A stretch of 64,000 nt of DNA from Novosphingobium sp. PP1Y (GCF_000253255.1 NC_015580.1:2307001-2371000), one strand, 5' to 3'; positions 17,532 through 27,427 are shown, numbered from the stretch's first letter. Notes: a model not told the origin generated them from the sequence alone. Made by a program: numbers and translations.

Positions 17532-17824
17532 GGCGCGCCGGGCACGGGGCCCGCGCCGGTTAACCAAGGTTTCGCCGCCGCGGCCCGATGTTTCCGGACG
17601 CAGGAGCAGGCGCTGGCATGTCAGGGCGAGGGGCTGCGAGGAATGGCCACTGTAATCGTCGCCGACACTGCGCGGCGTTAAATCGAGAAATTGCAAGAAA
17701 CTCGGCGGCGCCGACGTGCATTCGATTGTCGGCCACTGTCAGTTTTACCGACATTTTACGCCTTTGCCTTAGTCAAGGCTCTCGAAGCCCCCCGTTCGGC
17801 CTTTGAGAGTGGTTCGATGCGACG

Positions 17825-19210
17825 ATGATTCGTCTTTTTAAACATTACATCCCGCATTCCGTCGTGCTGCTCTGGCTCGTCGATGTCGTGCTGCTCGTCA
17901 GCGCGAATGAAATTTCGTGGCGTGTGCGCGCAGGACAGATCGGCATGGACGCCGGAGACTTCGGCGATCGCCTGCTGCCGCACGGCGCATTCGCTGCAGT
18001 CCTCGTGCTTTCGATGATCTCGGTGGGAGTCTACGGCACCGATGCCCTGCGCTCGATGCGCTTTGCTGCCGCGCGCCTGCTGGTGGCGATCTCGCTGGGC
18101 GTGATCGCGCTATCCTTCGTCGATTTTCTGGCGGCCGGACAGCATTTCTGGCGTTCGACATTGGCCTATTCGATGGGCATTGCGATCCTGCTGCTGATTC
18201 TCAACCGCCTGCTTCTGAGCGGTATCCTCGGTACTTCGGCCTTTCGACGCCGCGTTCTCGTCCTCGGGGCAGGGGCCCGCGCCCAGCGCCTGCGCCAACT
18301 GGGCGAGCGCCCGGAGAGCGGCTTTGTCATCGTCGGCTACATTGCCATGAGCGAGGCGCATCCCGTCGTCGAGGAAGCCATCGCCCGCGGCGCCATCCAC
18401 AATCTCACCCGCTACGTCGAGAACCTGGGGGTGAGCGAAGTCGTGCTGGCGCTGGAGGAAAGGCGTAATGCCCTGCCGCTCAAGGACCTGCTGCGGATCA
18501 AGACGGCGGGCGTTCACGTCAACGAGTTCTCCAGTTTCCTCGAGCGCGAGACGGGGCGCGTCGATCTCGATACGGTCAATCCGAGCTGGCTGATCTTTTC
18601 GGACGGCTTCTCTTCGGGCCGGATGATCTCCAGCGCGGCCAAGCGCCTGTTCGACATCGGCGCCAGCGCCCTGCTGCTGACGCTGACAGCGCCGGTGATC
18701 GTGCTCTTCGCGATAATCGTGAAGATCGACAGCAAGGGACCGGCCTTTTACCGCCAGTCGCGCGTTGGCCTGTTCGGCCAGTCGTTCAACGTCATCAAGC
18801 TGCGCTCGATGCGCACGGATGCCGAGGCGGCGGGCGCCCAGTGGGCATCCAAGGACGATCCGCGCGTCACCCGCGTGGGCAAGTTCATCCGCCTGACCCG
18901 CATCGACGAACTGCCGCAGGCCTGGACCGTCCTCAAGGGCGAGATGAGCTTCGTGGGCCCGCGCCCCGAACGGCCCGAATTCGTCGCCGATCTCGAGGAG
19001 CAGCTCCCCTTCTATGCCGAACGTCACATGGTGAAGCCCGGCATCACCGGCTGGGCTCAGATAAATTATCCCTATGGCGCCTCGATCGAGGATTCGCGCA
19101 ACAAGCTGGAATACGATCTCTACTACGCGAAGAACTACACGCCGTTCCTCGACCTGCTGATCATTCTCCAGACCCTGCGCGTCGTCCTCTGGCATGAGGG
19201 AGCGCGCTGA
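17825..19210 (+). CDS. PEP-CTERM-system-type exopolysaccharide sugar transferase (EpsB/WcaJ-like)
   Basis: A 461-aa polyprenyl-phosphate sugar phosphotransferase of the bacterial sugar transferase family. It begins exopolysaccharide repeat-unit assembly by moving a sugar-1-phosphate onto undecaprenyl phosphate at the inner membrane. Four hydrophobic segments lie in the first about 130 residues, followed by a Rossmann-like domain starting RRVLVLGAGARAQRL. The catalytic C-terminal domain starts AKRLFDIGASALLL and has KIDSKGPAFYRQSRVG, KLRSMRTDAE, RLTRIDELPQ and FVGPRPERPEF. The neighbours prsK and prsR place it in the PEP-CTERM/exosortase-associated group. About 290 bases upstream hold its promoter; no clear sigma-54 box was found. 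The stop overlaps the prsK start (TGATG). Confidence 0.9.
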   Translation: MIRLFKHYIPHSVVLLWLVDVVLLVSANEISWRVRAGQIGMDAGDFGDRLLPHGAFAAVLVLSMISVGVYGTDALRSMRFAAARLLVAISLGVIALSFVDFLAAGQHFWRSTLAYSMGIAILLLILNRLLLSGILGTSAFRRRVLVLGAGARAQRLRQLGERPESGFVIVGYIAMSEAHPVVEEAIARGAIHNLTRYVENLGVSEVVLALEERRNALPLKDLLRIKTAGVHVNEFSSFLERETGRVDLDTVNPSWLIFSDGFSSGRMISSAAKRLFDIGASALLLTLTAPVIVLFAIIVKIDSKGPAFYRQSRVGLFGQSFNVIKLRSMRTDAEAAGAQWASKDDPRVTRVGKFIRLTRIDELPQAWTVLKGEMSFVGPRPERPEFVADLEEQLPFYAERHMVKPGITGWAQINYPYGASIEDSRNKLEYDLYYAKNYTPFLDLLIILQTLRVVLWHEGAR

Positions 19211-21333
19211 TGACGAGTGGCGACTGGTTCTGGCCGCTTCTGGGCATCGGGCTTGATCTCTCGGGCGCCATCGCGGTGGCGAGCCTGGCGATCTGGCTGT
19301 GGCCGAGGCGTGAGCGCTTCGGCAATGTCGGCGGCCCGGTCGTCGTCGCCCTGTTCCTGACGGCGGCTTGGTGCCTCGCAATCGCCTCGGCGATGACCGG
19401 ACGCCTTGTCCTCCTGCCTTCGCTGGCTGAAAGTGCCCGTAACCTGGGCTGGCTTTTCGTCATCTACCGTTTCTTCGCCAGTGACGGGCGTCACGCCAGT
19501 CTTGCGCCGATCCGTCCGGTGATCCTGGCGCTGGCCTTCGTCGAACTTCTGCACCTTGGTGTGGATGCGGCGCTGACGCGGGCCTCGTTCGAGGGTGCTT
19601 TCCTTCGCGTCGCGTTCGAATCCAATGTCCTGTTCCGCCTTCTGGTGACGGTCGGCGGACTGGTGCTCGTGCACAATCTCTACGCCGGTGCTTCGCGGGA
19701 GACCCGGCCGGGACTGCGCTGGCCGGCATCCGGCCTCGCCTTTCTCTGGGCCTTCGACCTCAACCTCTACACGATCGCCTACCTCGGCGGGGACTGGCCG
19801 CTTGAGATTGCAGCCTTCCGCGGAGTGGCCGCGCTGGCGATTGCCGGGGCCTTTTTGCTGGCCATCGCGCGCAACCGCGACGAACTGCGCCTCAAGCCTT
19901 CGCGTGCGGTCACTTTCCAGACTTTCTCATTGCTCGTCATCGGCGTCTATCTCGTGGCGATGGTGTCGGTGGCGCAGTGGCTGTCCTATGCCGGAGGCGA
20001 TTTTGCACGCCTGATCGAACTGACCTTCCTGACACTGGCGAGTGCCTTTGCGCTGGTCGTCCTGCCGTCGCGCCGCGTGCGCGGCTGGTTCAAGGTTACC
20101 CTGACCAAGCATTTCTTCCAGCACCGCTACGATTATCGCGAGGAATGGCTGCGCTTTACCCGCACCATCGGCAGCAGTGGTCTTGAAGCCAAGCCGCTGG
20201 GTGAGCGCGTCGTCCAGTCGATTGCCGATGTAACCGACAGTCCTGCCGGTCTCCTGCTTGCGCCGGGCGAGCAAGGCGAATTGACGCTGGCCTCGCGCTG
20301 GAACTGGGCGGAGATCGAAGTGCCCGCCGAGGCAATGCCGTTGCGCGCGCTCGAGGTCTTCGAACGCACGGGCTACATCACCGATCTCGACGACATTCGT
20401 GCCGGTGACGATTCCACCAGCCCGGGCATCATCGTGCCGCAGTGGCTGCTCGAGGATCGCCGTGCCTGGGCGCTGGTGCCGCTGGTCCACTACGAGCGCC
20501 TCGTCGGCATGGTCGTGCTGGCGCGGCCGCAGATCGTGCGCAAGTTCGACTGGGAAGACTTCGACCTCCTGCGTGTTATCGGCCAGCAGGTTGCCAGCTA
20601 TCTTGCCGAGAATTCGAGCCAGGAAGCGCTCGCGGAATCCAGCCGCTTCGAGGACTTCCATCGCCGCATCGCCTTCGTGATGCACGACATCAAGAACCTT
20701 GCCAGCCAGTTCAGCCTTCTGGCGCGCAATGCCGAGCTTCATGCCCACAAGAAGGAATTCCGCGACGACATGCTCGTCACCCTGCGCAATTCCTCCGAGA
20801 AGCTGAACGCCCTGATCGCCCGCCTTTCGCGCTACGGTAACGGTGCGGTGGAGAAGCTGGAACAGGTTCCGGTACTCGACGTGATCGATGCCGTCGCCCA
20901 GCGCTTCAAGGACAATCCGCAGGTGGTCGTCGCGGAAAGGCACGACCTGATCGTGAACGGCAATCGTCATTCTCTCGAGCAGGTTCTCGTCCACCTCATC
21001 CAGAACGGCCTCGATGCCAGTAGCCCCGACAGCCCGGTTTTCCTCGCGGTAAGTGCGGACGGCCTCAATGCCCGCTTCGAAGTGCTCGATGCAGGCTGCG
21101 GCATGAGCGCGGAGTTCGTCCGCAACCGGCTGTTCAAGCCCTTCGTATCGACCAAGAACGGCGGCTTCGGCATTGGCGCCTTCGAAGCCCGCGAACTGGT
21201 GCGCGCGATGCGCGGCCGTCTCGAAGTGGAATCGCGCGAAGGCCTCGGCTCGCGCTTCGTGGTGCGCGTGCCGCTCGCCGCAGCCCAGGACATCTATGAC
21301 AACATCGCCAACAAGGACCAAAGGGTAGCCTGA
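19210..21333 (+). CDS. prsK: PEP-CTERM system sensor histidine kinase PrsK
   Basis: A 707-aa membrane histidine kinase. Residues 1-300 hold about eight to ten hydrophobic segments. A GAF-like domain follows (about 320-475, ending VIGQQVASYLAE). The dimerisation region has FVMHDIKNLASQFSLLARN, whose HDIKN holds the phospho-accepting histidine. The GHKL ATPase has HLIQNGLDAS (N-box), EVLDAGCGMS (G1) and GGFGIGAFEARELV (G2). This layout matches the PrsK family, partner of PrsR in exosortase-containing bacteria. It overlaps the upstream sugar transferase and the downstream prsR by one base each. Confidence 0.92.
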   Translation: MTSGDWFWPLLGIGLDLSGAIAVASLAIWLWPRRERFGNVGGPVVVALFLTAAWCLAIASAMTGRLVLLPSLAESARNLGWLFVIYRFFASDGRHASLAPIRPVILALAFVELLHLGVDAALTRASFEGAFLRVAFESNVLFRLLVTVGGLVLVHNLYAGASRETRPGLRWPASGLAFLWAFDLNLYTIAYLGGDWPLEIAAFRGVAALAIAGAFLLAIARNRDELRLKPSRAVTFQTFSLLVIGVYLVAMVSVAQWLSYAGGDFARLIELTFLTLASAFALVVLPSRRVRGWFKVTLTKHFFQHRYDYREEWLRFTRTIGSSGLEAKPLGERVVQSIADVTDSPAGLLLAPGEQGELTLASRWNWAEIEVPAEAMPLRALEVFERTGYITDLDDIRAGDDSTSPGIIVPQWLLEDRRAWALVPLVHYERLVGMVVLARPQIVRKFDWEDFDLLRVIGQQVASYLAENSSQEALAESSRFEDFHRRIAFVMHDIKNLASQFSLLARNAELHAHKKEFRDDMLVTLRNSSEKLNALIARLSRYGNGAVEKLEQVPVLDVIDAVAQRFKDNPQVVVAERHDLIVNGNRHSLEQVLVHLIQNGLDASSPDSPVFLAVSADGLNARFEVLDAGCGMSAEFVRNRLFKPFVSTKNGGFGIGAFEARELVRAMRGRLEVESREGLGSRFVVRVPLAAAQDIYDNIANKDQRVA

Positions 21334-22709
21334 TGACCGACGCCCGTAGCAAGGTGCTTCCCAAGCTCCTGATCGTGGAGGACGATGCAGGCCTCCAGGC
21401 CCAGCTGAAATGGGCCTATGAGGACTTCGACGTGCTGATCGCCGGAGACCGCCAGTCGGCCCTGGCGCTGCTGCGCTCGGAAATGCCCGATGTCGTCACG
21501 CTCGACCTCGGCCTGCCGCCGGACCCTGACGGGGTGAGCGAGGGTTTTGCCGTCCTCGATGAGATCATGGCGCTCAAGCCCGATACCAAGGTGATCGTCG
21601 CCAGCGGCCACAATGCCCGCGAATCCGCGCTGCAGGCGATCGCGCGCGGAGCCTACGACTTCTACCAGAAGCCGGTGGACATCGATGCGCTGGGCCTGAT
21701 CGTGCGCCGCGCCCTGCAGCTTCACCGGCTGGAGGAGGAAAACCGCCGTCTCGCGGCGAAAGTCGAGAAGGACGAGAAAGTATTGGGCCGGATGATCACC
21801 GGCGCACCGGAAATGATCCGCGTCGCCCGCACGATCGAGCGCGTGGCCAATACCAATGTCTCGGTCATGCTGCTGGGGGCGAGCGGCACCGGCAAGGAAC
21901 TGCTCGCGCGCGGGCTGCACGATGCCAGCGACCGCGCCAAGGGTGAGTTCGTGGCGATCAACTGTGCGGCGATCCCCGAAAACTTGCTCGAGAGCGAGCT
22001 GTTCGGGCACGAGAAGGGGGCCTTCACCGGGGCGGTCAAGACCACGCCGGGCAAGATCGAGCAGGCCTGCGGGGGCACGCTGTTTCTTGACGAGGTCGGC
22101 GACATTCCGCTCCAGCTGCAGGTCAAGCTGCTGCGCTTTCTTCAGGAGCGCGTGGTCGAGCGGGTCGGCTCGCGCGAGTCGATCCCGGTCGACACCCGCA
22201 TCGTCTGCGCTACGCACCAGGACCTGGAGACGATGATCACCGATGGGCGTTTCCGCGAGGATCTCTATTACCGCCTTGCGGAGATCGTCGTGAAGATCCC
22301 GAGCCTGGCAGAGCGGCCCGGCGATGCGACGCTGCTTGGGAAGGCCTTCCTCAATCGCTATGCCAAGGAGATGAACCCGCGCGTACGCGGCTTTGCCTCC
22401 GACGCGCTGGCCGCGATCGATTCATGGAGCTGGCCGGGCAATGTGCGCGAGCTGGAAAACCGCGTGAAGCGCGCTGTCATCATGGCCGATGAGAAACTCG
22501 TTTCGGCAGCCGATCTCGACCTCAACGAACCGGACGAGGAAGTGATCAACGCGCTTAACCTCAAGTCCGCGCGCGAGCAGGCCGATCGCAAGGTGATCCG
22601 CCATGCGCTTGCCCGCAGCGAAGGGAATATCTCCAGCACCGCCAAGATGCTCGGGATCAGCCGCCCGACGCTCTATGACCTGCTCAAGCAGTACGATCTC
22701 CAGGCCTGA
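21333..22709 (+). CDS. prsR: PEP-CTERM-box response regulator PrsR (sigma-54 activator)
   Basis: A 458-aa NtrC-type regulator. The receiver domain is residues 8-130, with acidic VEDDA, the phospho-acceptor in VTLDLGLP and the KPVD lysine. The AAA+ domain has the Walker A GASGTGKE, the sigma-54 contact loop GAFTGA, Walker B GGTLFLDEVGD and a WPGNVREL motif. A Fis-type helix-turn-helix closes the protein (EGNISSTAKMLGISRPTLYDLL). It is expected to be phosphorylated by PrsK and to drive sigma-54 promoters of PEP-CTERM/exopolysaccharide genes, most of which are outside this window. It starts at the TGATG overlap with prsK. Confidence 0.95.
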   Translation: MTDARSKVLPKLLIVEDDAGLQAQLKWAYEDFDVLIAGDRQSALALLRSEMPDVVTLDLGLPPDPDGVSEGFAVLDEIMALKPDTKVIVASGHNARESALQAIARGAYDFYQKPVDIDALGLIVRRALQLHRLEEENRRLAAKVEKDEKVLGRMITGAPEMIRVARTIERVANTNVSVMLLGASGTGKELLARGLHDASDRAKGEFVAINCAAIPENLLESELFGHEKGAFTGAVKTTPGKIEQACGGTLFLDEVGDIPLQLQVKLLRFLQERVVERVGSRESIPVDTRIVCATHQDLETMITDGRFREDLYYRLAEIVVKIPSLAERPGDATLLGKAFLNRYAKEMNPRVRGFASDALAAIDSWSWPGNVRELENRVKRAVIMADEKLVSAADLDLNEPDEEVINALNLKSAREQADRKVIRHALARSEGNISSTAKMLGISRPTLYDLLKQYDLQA

Positions 22710-22758
22710 ACCGTTCCTCGCGGCGAAGCGGCGCGGGACAGGAGGCTGGCAGCGGGCG

Positions 22759-24531
22759 GTGCTTGCGCTGCTGCTGCCGCTCCTGCTCGCCTTGCCGCTT
22801 GCCCTCACGGCGACGCCGGGATGGGGGGAGGACAGTCCGGCTGCTGCGCTGATCGAGGAGGCGCGTGGCGCTCTTGCCCGCGGCGACGGGATCGACGGCG
22901 AGGCGAAGCTGCGCGCTGCGCTGGATCGCGGCGCGAGTCGCATGGAAGTCGCGGCCTACATGGGCGAAGCCTACCTTGCGCAGGGAAACCGGCAGAAGGC
23001 ACGCGAATGGCTCGCCCCGGGCACGTTCACGCCGCAAAGCGCTGCCGAGGGGTGGCGCGCGCTCGCCCGGCTGGAATGGGGGGACGGCGATTATGCGGCT
23101 GCAGGCAAGGCCTTCGAAAGAGCCCTTGCCATCTTGCCCGACGATGCCGGGCTGTGGGTCGAGATCGGTCGCCTGCGATATGCCAGCGGTCAACACCGGC
23201 TGGCCATAAGTGCGGCAGAACATGCCCTGCAGCTCGATCCCGCGAATGTCCGGGCGCTTGAGTTTCGCGGCCAGCTTGCCCGGGACCGTCATGGCCTGCT
23301 TGCAGCGCTTCCGTGGTTCGAGAAGGCCCTTCAGCAGGCGCCGGACGATGTGCCGGTGCTGCTCGAAAATGCAGCTACGCTGGGGGATCTTGGACGGGCG
23401 AGCGATTGCCTCGTCCTGACCCGGCAGGTGCTCAAGCTCAGCCCGGAGCACCCGCGCGCGTATTACCTTCAGGCAGTCCTGGCAGCGCGTGCCGGAAAAT
23501 ACGAGCTGGCGCGCAGTCTGCTTGCGCATACCGGTAATCAGCTGGACCGGCAGCCGGGCGTATTGTTGCTGCGCGGGGTGAGCGAGCTTGGCGTGGGCAA
23601 TCCGGCGGCGGCCTCGGAACTTTTCGAACAGGTCCTGCGAATGCGGCCCGACGATCGGCAGGCACAGGAACTGCTCGCCCGGTCGATCTACCTGAGCGGC
23701 GAATACCGCTACGTGACCTTGCGCTTTCGTGACCAGATCGGCCGCGCCGATGCCTCGCCTTACCTTCTGACCGTGGTCGCGCGCGCTTACGAGATTCTGG
23801 GGGATCGCCAGCGCGCCGGAGAACTGCTGGACCTTGCGGCAAGGCCGCAGACAGCGGCGCTACGTGTGCTTCCAGGGGGCAATGGCATTGGCGCGATGCT
23901 GGCCCGCGGGGAAGCGCCGGCGGCCGAAGCGCAGGCCGAAGCGGCGCAGCGCCGCGATCCGGGCTTTTTCGACAACCTCTCGCTTGCCGGCGACGTCCAG
24001 CTTGCGCTTGGCAGGCCGCAGGCAGCACAGGCGCGCTATACTGCAGCGGCGCAGATTCGCATGTTCCCCAATCTCTTCGCCCGGCGCTTCGAGGCCTATG
24101 TGATGGCGCACGACATGCGCGGCGCGCAGCAGCTTGTGGAAGGTTACCTGCGGGAAAGTCCAACCAACCGCGAAGCCCTGCGCGCCGCCGCGCGATTGGC
24201 CGTGTCGCAGGGCGATACCGGAAGGGCGCTCGCCATCCTCAGGTGGCTGCGAGACAATGGCGACGCGCGCGACGTCCAGCTGTTGTGCGATCTTGCTTTG
24301 ATCGAGGCGGACACCGGGGATGTCGAGGCTGCCCAGGCCGATGCCCGCACGGCCTATCGCCTGCAGCGCTCCAGCCCCGTCGCTACGCAGGCACTTGCCT
24401 ACAGCTATGCGTTGAGCGGGCGCAATGCAGGGACGGCAACGGCCCTGCTTGACAAGGCGCAGGCAATGCTCGGCAACACGCCGCTCATAGCCGCCGCGCG
24501 GCGCAAGCTGTCGACGCCGGACGAGAGTTAG
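22759..24531 (+). CDS. Exported TPR-repeat protein of the PEP-CTERM cluster
   Basis: A TPR protein of about 590 aa with an N-terminal hydrophobic stretch (LALLLPLLLALPLALTA) ending near PGWGED, read as a Sec signal. Many 34-residue TPR helices follow, for example AAGKAFERALAILPDDAGLW and HRLAISAAEHALQLDPANVR. The start is uncertain: the frame is open into prsR, but GTG 22759 follows an AGGAGG by about 13 bases and begins the signal sequence. By position and content it may match the PrsT-type TPR proteins of exosortase clusters, though it is shorter. Probable job: a periplasmic scaffold in polysaccharide export. Confidence 0.75.
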   Translation: MLALLLPLLLALPLALTATPGWGEDSPAAALIEEARGALARGDGIDGEAKLRAALDRGASRMEVAAYMGEAYLAQGNRQKAREWLAPGTFTPQSAAEGWRALARLEWGDGDYAAAGKAFERALAILPDDAGLWVEIGRLRYASGQHRLAISAAEHALQLDPANVRALEFRGQLARDRHGLLAALPWFEKALQQAPDDVPVLLENAATLGDLGRASDCLVLTRQVLKLSPEHPRAYYLQAVLAARAGKYELARSLLAHTGNQLDRQPGVLLLRGVSELGVGNPAAASELFEQVLRMRPDDRQAQELLARSIYLSGEYRYVTLRFRDQIGRADASPYLLTVVARAYEILGDRQRAGELLDLAARPQTAALRVLPGGNGIGAMLARGEAPAAEAQAEAAQRRDPGFFDNLSLAGDVQLALGRPQAAQARYTAAAQIRMFPNLFARRFEAYVMAHDMRGAQQLVEGYLRESPTNREALRAAARLAVSQGDTGRALAILRWLRDNGDARDVQLLCDLALIEADTGDVEAAQADARTAYRLQRSSPVATQALAYSYALSGRNAGTATALLDKAQAMLGNTPLIAAARRKLSTPDES

Positions 24532-24559
24532 GGGAGAGCTGGCCGGTAAGGAATCCGCG

Positions 24560-25438
24560 TCAGGCGGGCTTCTTGGGCTGGTAGGTCTGCTCGATTCCGG
24601 GGAACGTGCGGGCGCGCACTTCCTGCGCGTATTGCTCGGCAGCGCCCGAGATCAGGCCCGCGATGTCGGCATAACGCTTCACGAAGCGGGGGACGCGTTC
24701 GAACATGCCGCACATGTCCTCGGTGACGAGGACCTGCCCGTCGCACTCGGCCGAACCGCCGATGCCGATGCTGGGACAGCTGATCGCCTTGGTAGCCTCG
24801 ATGGCAATGGGTTCGACCACGCCTTCGATGACGATGGCGAACGCGCCCGCATCGTCGAGCGCCTTGGCGTCGTTCACGATCTTCGCAGCTTCCGCGTCGC
24901 TGCGTCCGCGGGCGTTGTAGCCGCCCAGCACGTTCACCGCCTGCGGGGTCAGCCCGATGTGGCCCATCACCGGGATGCCGCGATTGGAGAGGAATTCGAC
25001 CGTCTCGGCCATGGCTTCGCCGCCTTCGAGCTTCACGCCCGCACAGCCGGTTTCCTTGAGCAGGCGCGATGCGCTCTCGAAGGCCTGCTGGGGCGACTGT
25101 TCGTAAGTGCCGAAAGGCATGTCGACGATAACGGCGGCATGATAGCTGCCGCGCACGACCGCGGCACCGTGGGCGGCCATCATGTCGAGTGTCACCGGCA
25201 CGCTGGAGGGCAATCCGTAAATGACCTGACCGAGGCTGTCGCCGACCAACAACAGGTCGCAGTGAGCGTCAAGCAATTGCGCCTGGCGTGCGGTATAGGC
25301 GGTCAACATCACGATCGGCTCTTCGGTCACGCCGTCTTTCTTGCGGCGGCGGATCACCGGGATCGTCAGCCGTTTCATCGGCGCGGGGGTTGGCGTGGCG
25401 CGACTGGTCGCGGTGTCGATCTGGAAGGTCGTGGACAT
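24560..25438 (-). CDS. panB: 3-methyl-2-oxobutanoate hydroxymethyltransferase
   Basis: PanB (292 aa) transfers a hydroxymethyl group from 5,10-methylene-tetrahydrofolate to alpha-ketoisovalerate, giving ketopantoate, the first committed step to pantothenate and CoA. Visible motifs are MLTAYTARQA, LLVGDSLGQVIYG, VDMPFGTY, VKLEGG and GHIGLTPQ, followed by EGV and SIGIGGSAECDGQVLV. Start ATG 25438 has GGAGG about 14 bases upstream. The extra N-terminal 20 residues before KRLTIPVIRRRK are Thr/Ala/Pro-rich and may be unstructured. The gene converges on the TPR gene. Confidence 0.95.
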   Translation of the reverse strand: MSTTFQIDTATSRATPTPAPMKRLTIPVIRRRKKDGVTEEPIVMLTAYTARQAQLLDAHCDLLLVGDSLGQVIYGLPSSVPVTLDMMAAHGAAVVRGSYHAAVIVDMPFGTYEQSPQQAFESASRLLKETGCAGVKLEGGEAMAETVEFLSNRGIPVMGHIGLTPQAVNVLGGYNARGRSDAEAAKIVNDAKALDDAGAFAIVIEGVVEPIAIEATKAISCPSIGIGGSAECDGQVLVTEDMCGMFERVPRFVKRYADIAGLISGAAEQYAQEVRARTFPGIEQTYQPKKPA

Positions 25439-25625
25439 GCAAGGGCTTCTAGCCTCCGGACGCGAGTCTGGCAAAGAGACTTGCATGAGCGAAGGACCGG
25501 TCAGTGTGGACCCGTGACTTGACTGTAACGTGACAAATCAACAGGTCCAAGACGCTTCGCTCTTGCCAAGCGATAGCATGTCGCTAGCTTCGCGCCATCC
25601 ATGGAAATTCCGGGGGTTCACCGCA

Positions 25626-27173
25626 ATGTTCGGTCGCGTAAAGCCGTTAGACGCCATTCTGGCGACGGCTGAGAAAAAATCATTACATCGTTCGCTGGGT
25701 GCCATCCAGCTTACACTTCTGGGTGTCGGCGCCATCATCGGCACCGGTATCTTCGTGCTTACGTCGGAGGCCGCGCAGAAAGCGGGGCCCGGGATGATGT
25801 GGGCTTTCGTCATCGCTGCCGTCGTGTGCGGCGTGGCGGCGCTCTGCTATTCCGAGATCGCCTCTATGGTGCCGGTTTCGGGCTCGGCTTATACGTATAC
25901 TTATGCGGTGATGGGCGAACTGCTGGCCTGGATGGTGGGCTGGGCGCTCATTCTCGAATATGCCGTCGCCGCCAGCGCTGTCTCGGTCGGCTGGTCGGGC
26001 TATTTCGTGGGCCTGCTGCACAGTTGGGGAATCGAGCTGCCCAATGCGCTGATCGTCGGTCCCTATGCCGGCGGCATCGTCAACCTGCCGGCGCTTGTCA
26101 TTGCGCTGCTGGTGACGCTGCTGTTGATGATCGGCACGACCGAAAGCGCGCGGGTCAATGCGATCCTCGTCGGCATCAAGGTGACGGCGCTGACGGTTTT
26201 CATCGTCCTGACGATCCCGGTGATGAAGGGCGCCAATTTCGAACCGTTCATGCCCAACGGCTGGTTCGGCAACGGCCACGGCGCAGGTCTGGGCGCGGTC
26301 GGTGCAGCTGCCTCGATCTTCTTCGCCTACGTCGGTTTCGATGCGGTCTCGACCGCGGCCGAGGAAACCAAGAACCCGCAGCGCAACGTGCCGATCGGCC
26401 TGATCGGCAGCCTGGGCATCTGTACGGTGTTCTACCTGCTGGTGGCCGCCGGTGCGATCGGTGCGCTGGGCGCGCAGCCGGTCAACGGTCCCAATGGCGA
26501 GATCCTTGCACCCGGCACGCCCGAGCTGGCCTCGCAGTGCCAGGCGATTGCCGCCAGCACGATCGAGCCGCTGGTCTGCTCGCGCGAGGCGCTGGCGCAT
26601 GTCCTGCGCTCGATCGGCTGGGAGCGCATCGGTGACCTTATCGGCGTGGCCGCCTTCCTGGCGCTGCCCTCGGTCATCCTGATCATGCTCTTCGGCCAGA
26701 CCCGCATCTTCTTCGTCATGGCCCGGGACGGCCTGCTGCCCGAGAAGCTCGCGTCGATCCATCCGCGCTGGAAGACCCCGCATATCGTGACGATGATCAC
26801 CGGTGTTGCGGTGGCCTTTTTCGCGGCCTTTCTGCCGGTCGGTCAGCTGGCCGACATTTCGAACTCGGGCACGCTCTTCGCGTTCTTCATGGTCGCTCTG
26901 GCGGTGATGATCCTGCGCAAGACCCAGCCTGACCGGCATCGTCCGTTCCGCACCCCGCTGGTGTGGGTGGTCGCGCCGATCGCGGTGCTGGGCTGCCTTG
27001 GCCTGTTCTTCAACCTGCCGTTCGAGGCGAAGATGGTGCTGCCGGTCTGGGGCGGCATCGGTCTCGTGGTCTATTTCTCCTACGGCTATCGCAAGAGCCA
27101 CGTGGGCCTCGGCAGGATCGAGGTGCACGAGGAAGATCCCGACGCGCCGCCGCAGCCGGTTCCGCCGGTGTAA
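25626..27173 (+). CDS. APC-superfamily amino acid permease (CAT-like)
   Basis: A 515-aa integral membrane transporter with about 12-14 predicted helices. The first helix carries LTLLGVGAIIGTGIFVLT, whose GxGIGTGIF motif is the substrate-binding loop of amino acid-polyamine-organocation permeases. The motif FDAVSTAAEETKNPQRNVP is typical of the cationic amino-acid transporter (YhdG/CAT) branch. Substrate is uncertain. Start ATG 25626 (MFGRVKPLDAIL) matches the usual N-terminus; a GTG at 25530 is in frame but adds 32 unlike residues. A strong terminator follows. Confidence 0.88.
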   Translation: MFGRVKPLDAILATAEKKSLHRSLGAIQLTLLGVGAIIGTGIFVLTSEAAQKAGPGMMWAFVIAAVVCGVAALCYSEIASMVPVSGSAYTYTYAVMGELLAWMVGWALILEYAVAASAVSVGWSGYFVGLLHSWGIELPNALIVGPYAGGIVNLPALVIALLVTLLLMIGTTESARVNAILVGIKVTALTVFIVLTIPVMKGANFEPFMPNGWFGNGHGAGLGAVGAAASIFFAYVGFDAVSTAAEETKNPQRNVPIGLIGSLGICTVFYLLVAAGAIGALGAQPVNGPNGEILAPGTPELASQCQAIAASTIEPLVCSREALAHVLRSIGWERIGDLIGVAAFLALPSVILIMLFGQTRIFFVMARDGLLPEKLASIHPRWKTPHIVTMITGVAVAFFAAFLPVGQLADISNSGTLFAFFMVALAVMILRKTQPDRHRPFRTPLVWVVAPIAVLGCLGLFFNLPFEAKMVLPVWGGIGLVVYFSYGYRKSHVGLGRIEVHEEDPDAPPQPVPPV

Positions 27174-27196
27174 TGCGTCTGATCGCGGATTGAGGG

Positions 27197-27226
27197 AAAG
27201 GGGGGCTTTGGCTCCCCTTTTCTTTT
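27197..27226 (+). terminator. Rho-independent terminator after the permease gene
   Basis: A 10-bp stem (AAAGGGGGGC 27197-27206 with GCTCCCCTTT 27211-27220, one G-T wobble) and a TTTG loop are followed by a T-rich run. Confidence 0.85.
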
Positions 27227-27388
27227 CGCGCGAGGAGGCGAATGCGTTCCGTCCTCGCGCTTGCCGCTCGCTGTGCCGGGAAGTTATCCCGGGTTGTGCC
27301 GGGCTTTTGCCCCGGTTTTACCCCGGTCATCCCCCGGCTTGTCCCCAGTGCTGTCCACACCCGCACCATTGCCAGCTCCGGCAAATGA

Positions 27389-27403
27389 GAACATAATAAG
27401 AAC
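27389..27403 (+). promoter_or_regulatory. Alphaproteobacterial LexA (SOS) box
   Basis: The sequence GAAC-ATAATAA-GAAC is a direct repeat of GAAC with 7-base spacing. This is the known alphaproteobacterial LexA site (GTTC-N7-GTTC on the other strand). It lies 24 bases before the imuA start in an AT-rich patch, so LexA should repress imuA-imuB-dnaE2 until DNA damage. Confidence 0.88.
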
Positions 27404-27427
27404 ATTATTTGCTCCCGGTGCGATTCG

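Noticed and set aside
17532..17824. Sigma-54 promoter upstream of the sugar transferase
   Set aside because: GG motifs occur but none has the correct GG-N10-GC spacing with TGGCAC/TTGC-like sequence.
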